Shown here in pieces: positions 53,535 to 61,787 of a DNA stretch of 64,000 bases. The notes below the pieces were generated by a model. That model saw nothing but the letters and a program-made list of their open reading frames with translations, made no database searches and was not told the DNA's origin. This DNA is from Nocardioides sp. CFH 31398 (GTDB lineage Bacteria; Actinomycetota; Actinomycetes; Propionibacteriales; Nocardioidaceae), in NCBI RefSeq assembly GCF_022436705.1, contig NZ_JAKUHT010000024.1:1-64000 (forward strand), written 5' to 3'. A program made the translations under genes and the position numbers. How positions within the stretch are numbered: the stretch's first letter is position 1; every line of letters starts with the position of its first letter.

Positions 53535-54478
53535 CGACGGTCGGGGTGGACGTCGGCGGGACCAAGGTGCTCGCCGGCGTGGTGACGGCGAGCGGCGCGG
53601 TCACCCGGGTCGTCCGGCGTTCCACGCCCGGTCGCCTCGCCTCGGTCGAGGCGACGGAGGACGCCGTCGTCGCGGCCGTGGCCGAGGCGGCGGACGGCGC
53701 GGAGCTCGAGGCCGTCGGCATCTCGGCCGCGGGGTTCGTGGACGCCGCGGCCGAGCGGGTGGCCTTCGCGCCGCACCTGCCGTGGCGCGGCGAGCCCGTG
53801 CGGGCCCGGCTCGAGGAGCGGTGCGGGGCGCCCGTCGTCCTCGACAACGACGCGAACGCCGCGGCGTGGGCGGAGTACACCCTCGGCGCCGCCCGCGACG
53901 CCGACTCCGCGGTGGTCGTGACCCTCGGGACGGGGATCGGCGGCGGCCTCGTCCTCGGCGGCCGGCTGCACCGCGGCTTCGGCGGGATGGCGGGGGAGTT
54001 CGGCCACGCGCAGCTCGTGCCCGACGGCCGGCCCTGCGAGTGCGGCGGTCGCGGGTGCTGGGAGCAGTACACGAGCGGCAACGCGCTGCTGCGTCACGCC
54101 CGGGCCGGGTTGGGGACGTCGGCCGGACCCCTGGCCGCGCTCTGCGACGGTGACCCCGCGCGGATGACCGGGCCCATGGTCACCCGGGCCGCAGCGGGCG
54201 GCGACGACGTCGCCCGCCACGCCTTCGAGGAGGTCGGGACCTGGCTCGGCGTCGGCGTGGCCAACCTGGTGGCCGCTCTGGACCCGGAGGTGGTGGTGGT
54301 CGGGGGCGGCCTCGTCGACAGCGGGGACCTGCTCCTGACCCCCGCCCGGGCCGCCCTGCGCCGCTCGCTCGTCGGCTCGGCGTACCGCACCGTGCCCGTG
54401 CTCCGGCCCGCCGCCCTCGGCCCCGAGGCCGGCATGGTCGGAGCCGCGCTGCTCGCGGGTCGGCCCGCCGGTCGCTGA
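53531..54478 (+). CDS. Second ROK family sugar kinase (glucokinase-like)
   Basis: A 315-residue paralogue of the preceding gene with VGVDVGGTKVLAGVV, DNDANAAAWAEYTLG, TLGTGIGGGLVL and the zinc site CECGGRGCWEQYTSG, all intact. It overlaps glk by GTGA. Both copies keep the catalytic Asp and zinc cysteines, so both should be active; glucose, another hexose or N-acetylhexosamine are possible for this one. Confidence 0.88.
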   Translation: MTTVGVDVGGTKVLAGVVTASGAVTRVVRRSTPGRLASVEATEDAVVAAVAEAADGAELEAVGISAAGFVDAAAERVAFAPHLPWRGEPVRARLEERCGAPVVLDNDANAAAWAEYTLGAARDADSAVVVTLGTGIGGGLVLGGRLHRGFGGMAGEFGHAQLVPDGRPCECGGRGCWEQYTSGNALLRHARAGLGTSAGPLAALCDGDPARMTGPMVTRAAAGGDDVARHAFEEVGTWLGVGVANLVAALDPEVVVVGGGLVDSGDLLLTPARAALRRSLVGSAYRTVPVLRPAALGPEAGMVGAALLAGRPAGR

Positions 54479-54485
54479 GCCGGGC

Positions 54486-54569
54486 GGGCGTGAGCGGGGC
54501 CCGGTGAGCGGGGTGGGCCGGTGAGCGGGGTGGGCCGGTGAGCGTGGCGGGCCGGTGAGCGGGCGGGCG
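54486..54569. repeat. 17-bp tandem repeat (about four to five copies)
   Basis: Units of GGTGAGCGGGGTGGGCC stand at 54503, 54520 (identical), 54537 (two changes) and 54554 (partial), with a degenerate copy before. They start just after the second ROK stop and adjoin with no spacers. The stop-proximal position and perfect first two units suggest slippage-prone, noncoding DNA. Confidence 0.85.
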
Positions 54570-54594
54570 AATCACCACGGTAGCCCGGTCGGTC

Positions 54595-54630
54595 GACGCT
54601 TCTCACGACGAATTCGTCGTGAGAGGCGTC
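54595..54630. repeat. 36-bp near-perfect palindrome
   Basis: TCTCACGACGAA (54601-54612) is followed directly by its exact complement (54613-54624): a 24-bp perfect palindrome with no loop. Outer GACGC (54595-54599) and GCGTC (54626-54630) extend it to 36 bp with one mismatched pair. It lies between convergent genes, 117 bases after the ROK stop. No T run follows, so a terminator is less likely than a dimeric protein site or cruciform. Confidence 0.85.
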
Positions 54631-54715
54631 AAGACACCCACTGACCGTGGGGATTCGACCGGCGGGCGCACCGGCCACGGCAGCCGACCCCCGGGGGACG
54701 ACCGGCAGGGTCAGG

Positions 54716-55252
54716 TCAGACGCGGGCGCCGTCGTCCCAGGGGTCGCGCGGGTCCCGGGGCATGCGGACGACCAGGTAGACGAAACCGCCCACGAAGCCG
54801 GCGACCGCGAGGAGCTGGATGATGCCGGGCAGCCAGAAGTCCAGGACCAGGCTGAGCAGCAGCAGGAGCGGGCCCCCCACCATCAGGCACCACGCGAGCA
54901 GGCGCGACGGGGGCACGTAGGGGAGCGGCGGCGGCTCCGGGGGCACGAAACGCTCCGGGACCTCGTGCTGTGCCTCGAACTCCCGCTCCCGGCGTGCGGC
55001 CTCGGCGTCACGGGCCGCCTGGTGGTCGGCGCCGTCCACGGGCTCGGCCGTGCCGGCCGCGGACGCCTGGTCCTCGGACGACGCCTCGGCCGCCTCCGAG
55101 GCGGTCTCCGTCGACCCCACGCTGGCGCCGTCGCCGGTGTGCCGGTCGGCGGCGCGGTCGGTCGTCGCGTCGTCGAGGTCGGCGCGCTCGCCGTAGTTCT
55201 CGACGATGGCGCGCCAGAGCGCGTCCTCCTTCGACCGGTCCACGTCGCTCAC
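54716..55252 (-). CDS. Acidic membrane protein of unknown function
   Basis: A 178-residue protein not recognised beyond being actinobacterial in style. The first 120 residues are cytosolic and acidic/disordered with Ser-Glu-Ala runs (VGSTETASEAAEASSEDQAS). A Pro-rich stretch (FVPPEPPPLPYVPPS) is followed by two membrane helices (about 121-140 and 143-162) and a short DPRDPWDDG tail. The GTG 55252 overlaps the hydrolase stop, so it is coupled to it. Confidence 0.7.
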   Translation of the reverse strand: MSDVDRSKEDALWRAIVENYGERADLDDATTDRAADRHTGDGASVGSTETASEAAEASSEDQASAAGTAEPVDGADHQAARDAEAARREREFEAQHEVPERFVPPEPPPLPYVPPSRLLAWCLMVGGPLLLLLSLVLDFWLPGIIQLLAVAGFVGGFVYLVVRMPRDPRDPWDDGARV

Positions 55253-56055
55253 ACTACGTCAGCGAGCCGTGCGACCCGCGCCACGAAGTCCGCGGAGGCC
55301 GCAGCGATGACCGGTGCGTCGTGGTCGAGCGTCGCCACGTGCCAGCTCCGGGTCAGCAGCTGCTCGGTCACCTCGTCGGACGAGACCGCAGCGGTGACGA
55401 GCGCGGCCGACGACGGGTCGACCACGTGGTCCACCACCGAGCGGAAGACCAGCAGGGGCGCGGTCACCCGGGGGAGCTCGGGGCGCAGCGCGCGCCAGCC
55501 GCGGAGCATGGTGTCGAGCGCGGCGAGCGGGACCTTGGCGTAGCCGACCTCGTCCTGGCCCTCCAGCCGGATGTCGTCCACGATGCCCGGCTGGGTCGCG
55601 ACGAGACGCTTGAGCAGCGGGACGGCGACGAGCCGGCGGTCCCGGCTGGTCACCGCGGGGTTGACCAGCAGCAGGCCGGCGACGTCCGCCGGACGCTCCG
55701 CGGCCAGCCGCAGCGCCAGCGCCCCGCCCATCGACAGCCCGCCGACGACGACGGTGTCGTGCGTCGCCACGAGGGCGGACAGCGCACGGTCGAGCTCGGC
55801 GTACCAGTCGTCCCACGACGTCGTGGCCATGTCCTGCCAGGTGGTGCCGTGCCCGGGCAGGCGGGGGACGACGACGCCGTACCCGCGCTCGCCGAGCGCC
55901 GTCGCCCACGGACGGATCGACGCGGGGGACCCGGTGAACCCGTGGGAGAGCAGCACGCCGACGCGCCGGCCGGCCGTCAGGTCCGGGCGGGCCTCGATGG
56001 CCACCGCCTCCGCGCGCGGGTCGCGGACGGCGGGTGGCGTGCCGGGGCCGGTCAT
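55249..56055 (-). CDS. Alpha/beta hydrolase (carboxylesterase/monoacylglycerol-lipase-like)
   Basis: A 268-residue serine hydrolase of the Est30/lipase group. The nucleophile is in GGLSMGGAL (about residue 115), the oxyanion segment is LLSHGFTGSP, the acid is in RSVVDHVVDP and the His in DHDAPVI. ATG 56055 is preferred; GTG 56073 is an in-frame alternative. It sits upstream of the acidic membrane protein and divergent from the acyltransferase, with 95 bases between the starts. A lipid or ester substrate is likely. Confidence 0.88.
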   Translation of the reverse strand: MTGPGTPPAVRDPRAEAVAIEARPDLTAGRRVGVLLSHGFTGSPASIRPWATALGERGYGVVVPRLPGHGTTWQDMATTSWDDWYAELDRALSALVATHDTVVVGGLSMGGALALRLAAERPADVAGLLLVNPAVTSRDRRLVAVPLLKRLVATQPGIVDDIRLEGQDEVGYAKVPLAALDTMLRGWRALRPELPRVTAPLLVFRSVVDHVVDPSSAALVTAAVSSDEVTEQLLTRSWHVATLDHDAPVIAAASADFVARVARLADVV

Positions 56056-56150
56056 GGCGCGATCATGCCGCACCTCCGCGGTGCCGCCGTGGGGGTCTAC
56101 GCTTCAGCCAGCCGACCCGTCGGGTGGGCGGCGTCGAGAGGGGATCTGCG

Positions 56151-56882
56151 GTGTTCTACTGGTTCCTCAAGCTCATCGCCATCGGCCCCGCGCTGCGCAT
56201 CGTGTTCCGGCCCCGCGCCGAGGGTCTCGAGAACGTCCCCGAGGAGGGCCCCGCCGTCCTCGCGAGCAACCACTTGTCGTACGCCGACTGGCTGTTCATG
56301 CCGCTCACGCTTCCGCGCCGTGTCAGCTTCGTCGCCAAGGCGGAGTACTTCACCGGCCCGGGCGTGAAGGGCTGGCTGCAGAAGACGTTCTTCTCCGGCT
56401 CCGGGCAGATCCCCATCGACCGGTCCGGCGTCGACGCCGCCGAGGGTGCCCTGATGTCGGCGAAGAAGGTGCTGGGCCGCGGCGAGCTGTTCGGCATCTA
56501 CCCCGAGGGCACCCGCTCCCACGACGGTCGCCTCTACCGCGGCAAGATCGGGGTCGCCCGGCTGGCCCTGGAGACCGGCGTCCCGGTGATCCCGGTGGCG
56601 GTCGTCGGCACCGACGAGGTCGCCCCTCCCGGCAAGAAGTTCGGCCGCGTCACCCGCCCGGTGGTGCGGTTCGGTGAGCCGCTGGACTTCTCCCGGTACG
56701 AGGGCATGGAGGGCGACCGCTACATCCTCCGGTCGGTCACCGACCAGATCATGTACGAGATCATGAAGCTGTCGGGCCAGGAGTACGTCGACGAGTACGC
56801 CGCCAAGGTCAAGGCCGCCGAGCAGGAGGCGCGCAAGGCCCGCGACGACGACGGCGGCGCGCCGGAGGCGAAGGCGTCCTGA
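56151..56882 (+). CDS. 1-acyl-sn-glycerol-3-phosphate acyltransferase (PlsC-like)
   Basis: Transfers an acyl chain to lysophosphatidic acid in phospholipid synthesis. The 243-residue protein has an N-terminal amphipathic/hydrophobic segment, block I NHLSYAD (His and Asp of HX4D), block II SGQIPIDRSG, block III YPEGTRS and block IV VPVIPVAVVGTDEV. Its C-terminal 30 residues are Lys/Glu-rich. GTG 56151 has GAGAGGGG upstream. From memory it corresponds to Rv2182c. The MacS gene follows by two bases. Confidence 0.92.
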   Translation: MFYWFLKLIAIGPALRIVFRPRAEGLENVPEEGPAVLASNHLSYADWLFMPLTLPRRVSFVAKAEYFTGPGVKGWLQKTFFSGSGQIPIDRSGVDAAEGALMSAKKVLGRGELFGIYPEGTRSHDGRLYRGKIGVARLALETGVPVIPVAVVGTDEVAPPGKKFGRVTRPVVRFGEPLDFSRYEGMEGDRYILRSVTDQIMYEIMKLSGQEYVDEYAAKVKAAEQEARKARDDDGGAPEAKAS

Positions 56883-56884
56883 CC

Positions 56885-58060
56885 GTGGGCGCGGCGAGGT
56901 CCGGCCCGGCCGCGGCGTCGGGGCGGACGGCCGCGGTCGCCGTCCAGGACCGCATGGTCCGGGCGCTCGCCGTGCTGCGGGCGCTGGTGCTCGCGAACAC
57001 GCTGGCCGTCTTCGCGCTCCGCTACGACGGCCTCGACCGGCCGCTGCTCGGCCTGGCGGTGATGGCGTTCCTGGTCGTCTGGTCGGTCGTCGTCGTGGTC
57101 GTCCTGCGCCGGGCCCGGCGCCGCACCCTGCCGGTGCTGGTCCTCGACCTGGCGGTGGGTGCCGGGACGCTGCTGCTGTCCCCGGTCGTGGAGGGGCCCG
57201 ACTTCACCACGTCGCTGCCGAGCTTCTGGGTCATGGCGCCGCTGCTGGTGTGGGCGGTGTGCCTGCGCTGGCCCGGGGGGCTGCTCGCGGCGGTCGTGCT
57301 CAGCGCCTGCGACCTGGCCGTCCGCCCCGAGATCACCCAGACCAACCTCGGCAACGTCTTCCTCGTGCTGATCGGCGGGCCCATCGTCGGTTACCTCTGC
57401 GGTTCCCTGCAGGAGATGGCCGCCCAGCGGGACGCCGCCGAGCGGGCGGCCGCGGTCGCCGAGGAGCGCGCCCGCCTCGCGCGCGCCGTCCACGACGGCG
57501 TCCTCCAGGTCCTCGCGATGGTCCAGAGGCGCGGACCCTCGCTGGGCCCGGACGGCGCCGAGCTCGGCCGCCTCGCGGGCGAGCAGGAGAGCTCGCTGCG
57601 CACACTGATCAACCGCCAGGACGCCCTGGTCCGTCCCGAGGGCGACAGCACCCTGGACCTCAGCGAGGCCCTGGCCGCCCGCGTCGCCCGCCGACCGCCG
57701 TCGGCGTCGCTGGTGGGCACCGGGGCGCCCGTCCTGGTGCCCGCCGAGGTCGCCACGGAGCTCGTCGACGCCGTCGGGGCCTGTCTCGACAACGTGGCGC
57801 GCCACGTCGGCGAGGACGCCCCCGCCTTCGTCCTGCTCGAGGACACCCCCGCCGCGGTGGTCCTCACCGTCCGCGACACCGGCCCCGGCATCGCGCCCGG
57901 TCGCCTCGAGCAGGCCGAGGCCGACGGGCGCCTCGGGGTCACCGGCTCGATCCGCGGCCGCCTGGCCGACCTGGGCGGGACGGCGGAGCTCACCACCGGG
58001 CCCTCCGGCACGTCCTGGGAGCTGACGTGGCCGCGTCGCACGGCGCACGCCGCTGGCTAG
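56885..58060 (+). CDS. macS: MacS family sensor histidine kinase
   Basis: A 391-residue membrane kinase. Hydrophobic helices span about 27-45, 53-74, 82-100, 114-143 and 155-172, followed by a HisKA_3 segment with His203 (ARAVHDGVLQVLAMV) and an HATPase_c domain (VRDTGPGIAPGRL). This matches the MacS type that pairs with MacR in streptomycetes, tied to morphogenesis. It is translationally close to plsC (2-base gap). Confidence 0.85.
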   Translation: MGAARSGPAAASGRTAAVAVQDRMVRALAVLRALVLANTLAVFALRYDGLDRPLLGLAVMAFLVVWSVVVVVVLRRARRRTLPVLVLDLAVGAGTLLLSPVVEGPDFTTSLPSFWVMAPLLVWAVCLRWPGGLLAAVVLSACDLAVRPEITQTNLGNVFLVLIGGPIVGYLCGSLQEMAAQRDAAERAAAVAEERARLARAVHDGVLQVLAMVQRRGPSLGPDGAELGRLAGEQESSLRTLINRQDALVRPEGDSTLDLSEALAARVARRPPSASLVGTGAPVLVPAEVATELVDAVGACLDNVARHVGEDAPAFVLLEDTPAAVVLTVRDTGPGIAPGRLEQAEADGRLGVTGSIRGRLADLGGTAELTTGPSGTSWELTWPRRTAHAAG

Positions 58061-58069
58061 CGTGGCGGG

Positions 58070-58636
58070 GTGACGATCCACGACACCCACCCGTTCGCCG
58101 ACCCCGAGGGCGCCCGTGAACCGGGACGCCGGCTCCGGGGGCGTCTGACCGGCACCGTCTCGCTGTGGACCGCCGGCGGCGCGCTCGCCGGCGGGGAGCG
58201 CGCCGGGCTCACGGTCAGCTCGTGGTTGGTGGTGGCGGGGGAGGAGACCCGCGTGGTCGCCATGCTCGACCCCGACTCCGACCTGCTGGACGCGCTGGAG
58301 CGCACCGGCCGGGCCGTCGTGGCCCTGCTGACCTGGGAGCAGCGGGCGCTGGCCGACGTGTTCGCCGGGCAGGCGCCGGCGCCCGGAGGCATGTTCGCCC
58401 AGGCGGCGTTCGTCGACACCGACCACGGGCCCCGCCTGGCGAGCGCGACGACGTGGGCGGACGTGCGACTCGAGTCGACGGCGACGGTGGGCTGGTCGAC
58501 CCAGGTGACCTGTGTCGCCGAGCACGTCGAGATCGGCGGGGAGGACGGCGAGGACGACCCGGACGACGAGGGCCGCCGCGCACCGCTCGAGCACCGCCGC
58601 GGCCGCTACCGCCGTCCGGGGGCCGCCTCGCGCTGA
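58070..58636 (+). CDS. Flavin reductase family protein
   Basis: A 188-residue FMN-binding split-barrel protein. Typical parts: LTVSSWLVVAGEETRVVAMLDPDSDLLDAL (about 48-77) and VALLTWEQRALADVFAGQAPAPGGMF, where the Gly/Pro segment lines the flavin site. It has an acidic-then-basic C-terminal tail (about 155-188). It sits between macS and macR, so its expression follows that two-component pair. Confidence 0.8.
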   Translation: MTIHDTHPFADPEGAREPGRRLRGRLTGTVSLWTAGGALAGGERAGLTVSSWLVVAGEETRVVAMLDPDSDLLDALERTGRAVVALLTWEQRALADVFAGQAPAPGGMFAQAAFVDTDHGPRLASATTWADVRLESTATVGWSTQVTCVAEHVEIGGEDGEDDPDDEGRRAPLEHRRGRYRRPGAASR

Positions 58637-58655
58637 CCCGCGCTAACCTCCGCGC

Positions 58656-59339
58656 GTGGAGGAAGCAGCGGGGTCGGCCGGGTCGGCGGAGGCGCCGCTG
58701 CGCGTGATGGTCGTCGACGACCACCCCATGTGGCGCGACGCGGTCGAGCGGGACCTCGCCGCCGCCGGCTGCGAGGTCGTCGCCGTCGCCGCGGACGGGG
58801 CTCAGGCCGTCGCCCGCTTCAAGGCCGCGCGCCCCCGGGTCGTCGTCCTCGACCTCCAGATCCCCGAGCCGAACGGGGTCGAGGTGACCCGCGAGGTGCT
58901 GGCCCACGACCCGTCCGCGCGGGTGCTGATCCTGTCGGCGTCCGGGGAGCAGGCCGACGTCCTCGCCGCGGTCAAGGCGGGGGCGACCGGCTACCTGGTG
59001 AAGTCCGCCTCGGCCGCCGAGCTGCTGGACGCCGTGCGGCGGGTGGCCGCCGGCGACACGGTCTTCACCCCCGGGCTCGCCGGGCTCGTGCTCGGGGAGT
59101 TCCGACGCATGGCCGACGGGCCCGCGGAGCCCGAGAACCCCGCCCCCGAGCTCACCGACCGCGAGGTCGAGATCCTCCGGCTGGTGGCGACCGGGCTCTC
59201 GTACAAGCAGATCGCCGAGACGCTGGTGCTGTCGCACCGCACGGTGCAGAACCACGTGCAGAACACGCTGCGCAAGCTGCAGATGCACAACCGGGTCGAG
59301 CTCACCCGGTGGGCCATCGAGCGAGGACTGGACGGCTGA
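58656..59339 (+). CDS. macR: MacR-type LuxR/NarL response regulator
   Basis: A 227-residue regulator. Receiver: acidic pair Asp21-Asp22, phospho-acceptor Asp66 (VLDLQIP), ILSAS switch and KSASAAEL Lys. C-terminal helix-turn-helix LTDREVEILRLVATGLSYKQ and HRTVQNHVQNTLRKL. It is the likely partner of the MacS kinase two genes upstream, from synteny and family. Its end overlaps the following GNAT gene. Confidence 0.9.
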   Translation: MEEAAGSAGSAEAPLRVMVVDDHPMWRDAVERDLAAAGCEVVAVAADGAQAVARFKAARPRVVVLDLQIPEPNGVEVTREVLAHDPSARVLILSASGEQADVLAAVKAGATGYLVKSASAAELLDAVRRVAAGDTVFTPGLAGLVLGEFRRMADGPAEPENPAPELTDREVEILRLVATGLSYKQIAETLVLSHRTVQNHVQNTLRKLQMHNRVELTRWAIERGLDG

Positions 59340-59821
59340 GCGCCACCACGACCGAGCCGCTGCCCTGGCGCACGGCCGGGCTCGGGGACGCCGTCGCGCT
59401 GCGCGACCTCGAGCGCCGCGCCAACCTCGCCGGGTTCGGGCACGTCTTCGGCGCCGAGCCCTTCCCGGACGACGAGGTGCTCGCGCGCTGGCGGGCCACC
59501 CTCGTCGAGCCCGGGGTCGTCACGGAGGTGCTCGACGGCGAGAACCGTCCCGTCGCGCTGCTGTGCCACGAGGAGGGGCTGCTGCGGCACCTGTCGGTCG
59601 ACCCCGCCGCCTGGGGGCTCGGGATCGGCTCCGCGGCGCTGGCCCGCTTCGCCGCGACCCACGGCGCCGGCTCCACCCTGTGGTGCCTCGAGCGCAACGC
59701 CCGCGCCCTGGCGCTCTACGCGCGGCACGGGTGGACGCCGACCGGTCGCACCCGACGGACACCGTTCCCGCCCTGGCCGACCGAGGTCGAGCTGGCCCTA
59801 CGATCGGCGGATGCCCGCTGA
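59309..59821 (+). CDS. GNAT family N-acetyltransferase (start uncertain)
   Basis: About 155-170 residues with the acetyl-CoA motif LSVDPAAWGLGIGSAALARFAA and the late LCLERNARALALYARHGW strand. The only in-frame GTG (59309) overlaps macR by 31 bases and has no ribosome site; a CTG at 59336 behind AGGA gives a product matching the fold start better, so the true start is open. It overlaps the next gene by 11 bases. Confidence 0.75.
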   Translation: MGHRARTGRLSATTTEPLPWRTAGLGDAVALRDLERRANLAGFGHVFGAEPFPDDEVLARWRATLVEPGVVTEVLDGENRPVALLCHEEGLLRHLSVDPAAWGLGIGSAALARFAATHGAGSTLWCLERNARALALYARHGWTPTGRTRRTPFPPWPTEVELALRSADAR

Positions 59822-60746
59822 CCCCGTCCTCGCCGAGGCCGACGCGCTGTACGGGCTGCTGCCGGGCGACTTCACGGCCGCGCGGGACGCACGGGCCAAG
59901 GAGCTCAAGGCCTCCGGCGAGGACGGCGCCGCGGAGCTGTCGGCCCGGGTCAAGAAGCTGCGCAAGCCGTCGGTGGCCGCGTGGGTCCTCAACCTCCTCG
60001 TCCGTCGGGAGGCCGGCCAGGTCGACGAGGTGCTGGCCGTCGGGCGGGCGCTGCGCGACGCCGCCTCGGACCTCGACGCGGCCGCGATGCGCGAGCTCAC
60101 CACCCAGCGGCGGCAGCTGACCGCCGCGGTCACCACCCGGGCCCGCCGGCTGGCCCGCGAGTCCGGGCACAAGGTCACCGAGGCCGTCGCCGACCAGGTC
60201 GAGGGCTCGCTGACCGCGGCGATGCTCGACGAGTCCTGCGCCGCCCTGGTCCGCAGCGGGCTGCTCGTCACCACCGTGTCCGCCACCGGTCCCGGCATGA
60301 CCGACCCCGAGGACCCCGCCGACGCGGCCGCCGTCCCCGAGGCCGCCGGCTTCCTGCCGCGGGAGGTCGAGGGAGCGGGGGGCGGTGGCGACGCCGCCGG
60401 GCCGGCGGGTCCCGCGCTGCGCGTCGTCCCCGACCCGGACGCCGAGGCCAAGGCGCGAGCGGCCGCGCAGGAGGCGCTGGACGAGGCGCTCGAGGCGCTG
60501 GAGCAGGCGCGCTCCGCCGCCGGGGAGGCGGAGGAGTCGGTCAGCGCGCTCGAGGCCCGTGGGCTGCAGCTGCAGGCCGAGATCGACGAGCACCGCCGTG
60601 CGCTCGCCGAGCTGGAGGAGCAGGCCGAGCAGGTCGACGACGACCTCGAGGCCGCCGAGGACGAGCGCGCCGACGCCCGCGACGCGCTCCACGCCGCGGA
60701 ACGCGACCACGAGGCCGCGCGGGCTGCCCTCGACCGGCTGGGCTAG
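59811..60746 (+). CDS. Coiled-coil hypothetical protein
   Basis: A 311-residue soluble protein. The N-terminal half holds an all-alpha domain with KLRKPSVAAWVLNLLVRR (about 48-65), a conserved-looking segment I also recall in other actinobacteria. A Gly/Pro-rich linker (about 175-205) precedes a long Ala/Glu coiled coil (about 215-311, EALDEALEALEQARSAAGEA onward). Function unknown. Its stop overlaps the convergent DUF1028 gene by four bases. Confidence 0.7.
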   Translation: MPADPVLAEADALYGLLPGDFTAARDARAKELKASGEDGAAELSARVKKLRKPSVAAWVLNLLVRREAGQVDEVLAVGRALRDAASDLDAAAMRELTTQRRQLTAAVTTRARRLARESGHKVTEAVADQVEGSLTAAMLDESCAALVRSGLLVTTVSATGPGMTDPEDPADAAAVPEAAGFLPREVEGAGGGGDAAGPAGPALRVVPDPDAEAKARAAAQEALDEALEALEQARSAAGEAEESVSALEARGLQLQAEIDEHRRALAELEEQAEQVDDDLEAAEDERADARDALHAAERDHEAARAALDRLG

Positions 60747-61576
60747 CCCTGCGGCCGGTGCGCCTGCTCGCGCAGGATGGCGAGGACCCGCCGGTCGATC
60801 CACGACCCGTCGTCCGCGACGCGCATCTCGTGGTTCTCCGTGCCGACCCAGGCGTGCAGGTCGGGGTGCCCGAGACCCTCGACGAGGCTCTGCAGCTCGG
60901 AGGCGAGGTCGTCGTCCACGGCCACCTTCTCCTCGTCGGTCGACGCCGTGAGGTAGAGGTCGTTGAGGTCGAGCAGCCGCGCCAGCTCCGTCACCGGGTC
61001 GGCGTGGTCGTCGACCCGCAGGTCGACCGCGATGTCGTCGCGGCCGCCGTACCCCGCCTCGTCGCGGACGACGAGCAGCGCGGCCGACTGACGGCCCCGC
61101 ATGTCGCCGCCGGCCTCGTCGCCCGCAGCCAGCGCGGCCAGCAGCCGCCGGGCGAGGTCCGGCTCGCCCGCGGAGCGCTGCCAGGCGGCGAGCATCTCGT
61201 CGACCACCTCGGGCCCGGCGAGGATGTTGCCCTGGATCGCGACGCCGTCGTCGGTGCGCCCGCCGGCCCAGTCGAAGCACGAGTCGCCCGTGTGGCTGGC
61301 GGCCGTCCCGTCCATGTCGACGATCCCCACCTGCCGGTGGTCGCGGCCCTCGTCCTCCTCCAGCAGGCGCTGCAGCGCCACCGGGGCGGTGGCGCCCTCG
61401 TCGAGGTGCGAGAGCGCGAGGCCCTTGTAGGCGACGTTCGCGTCGGCCTGGGTGGCGATGGCCCCGACCCCGGCGACGGCGGCCGGGACGGCGCTGCCGA
61501 CGGCCAGGAACTTCGAGGCGACGGCCACGCCCCACGACTCGCCGTCGGTGGATCGGGCCACGATGGAGAAGGTCAC
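60743..61576 (-). CDS. DUF1028 family protein (Ntn-hydrolase-like)
   Basis: A 277-residue protein beginning MTFSIVARSTDGESWGVAVA, the DUF1028 hallmark, continuing with AIATQADANVAYKGLAL and IQGNILAGPEVVDEM. The fold is related to Ntn hydrolases, with a self-exposing N-terminal nucleophile candidate. The substrate is unknown; relatives are linked to peptide or purine degradation. Divergent from the phosphofructokinase gene. Confidence 0.88.
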   Translation of the reverse strand: MTFSIVARSTDGESWGVAVASKFLAVGSAVPAAVAGVGAIATQADANVAYKGLALSHLDEGATAPVALQRLLEEDEGRDHRQVGIVDMDGTAASHTGDSCFDWAGGRTDDGVAIQGNILAGPEVVDEMLAAWQRSAGEPDLARRLLAALAAGDEAGGDMRGRQSAALLVVRDEAGYGGRDDIAVDLRVDDHADPVTELARLLDLNDLYLTASTDEEKVAVDDDLASELQSLVEGLGHPDLHAWVGTENHEMRVADDGSWIDRRVLAILREQAHRPQG

Positions 61577-61787
61577 CGGGTCAGCCTAGGCACGGACGCC
61601 GGTGCGCCTCCGCCGCCGTCCCCGCCGCCGTCCCCGGCGCCGGGCGCGGGCCGCGGCCCCCGGCGGTCTCGGCATTCTCGGCGGCGCCGGCGTCTCGCCG
61701 GGTGCTCACCCTCGTCACGTGTGGCGCGGGGCACCTAGGGTGGGCGCCGATGTGATCGATCCAACCCCGATCCACCCTGGAGGTGCG

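Noticed and set aside
54486-54569. CRISPR array
   Set aside because: Repeat units adjoin directly with no spacers and no cas genes are present.
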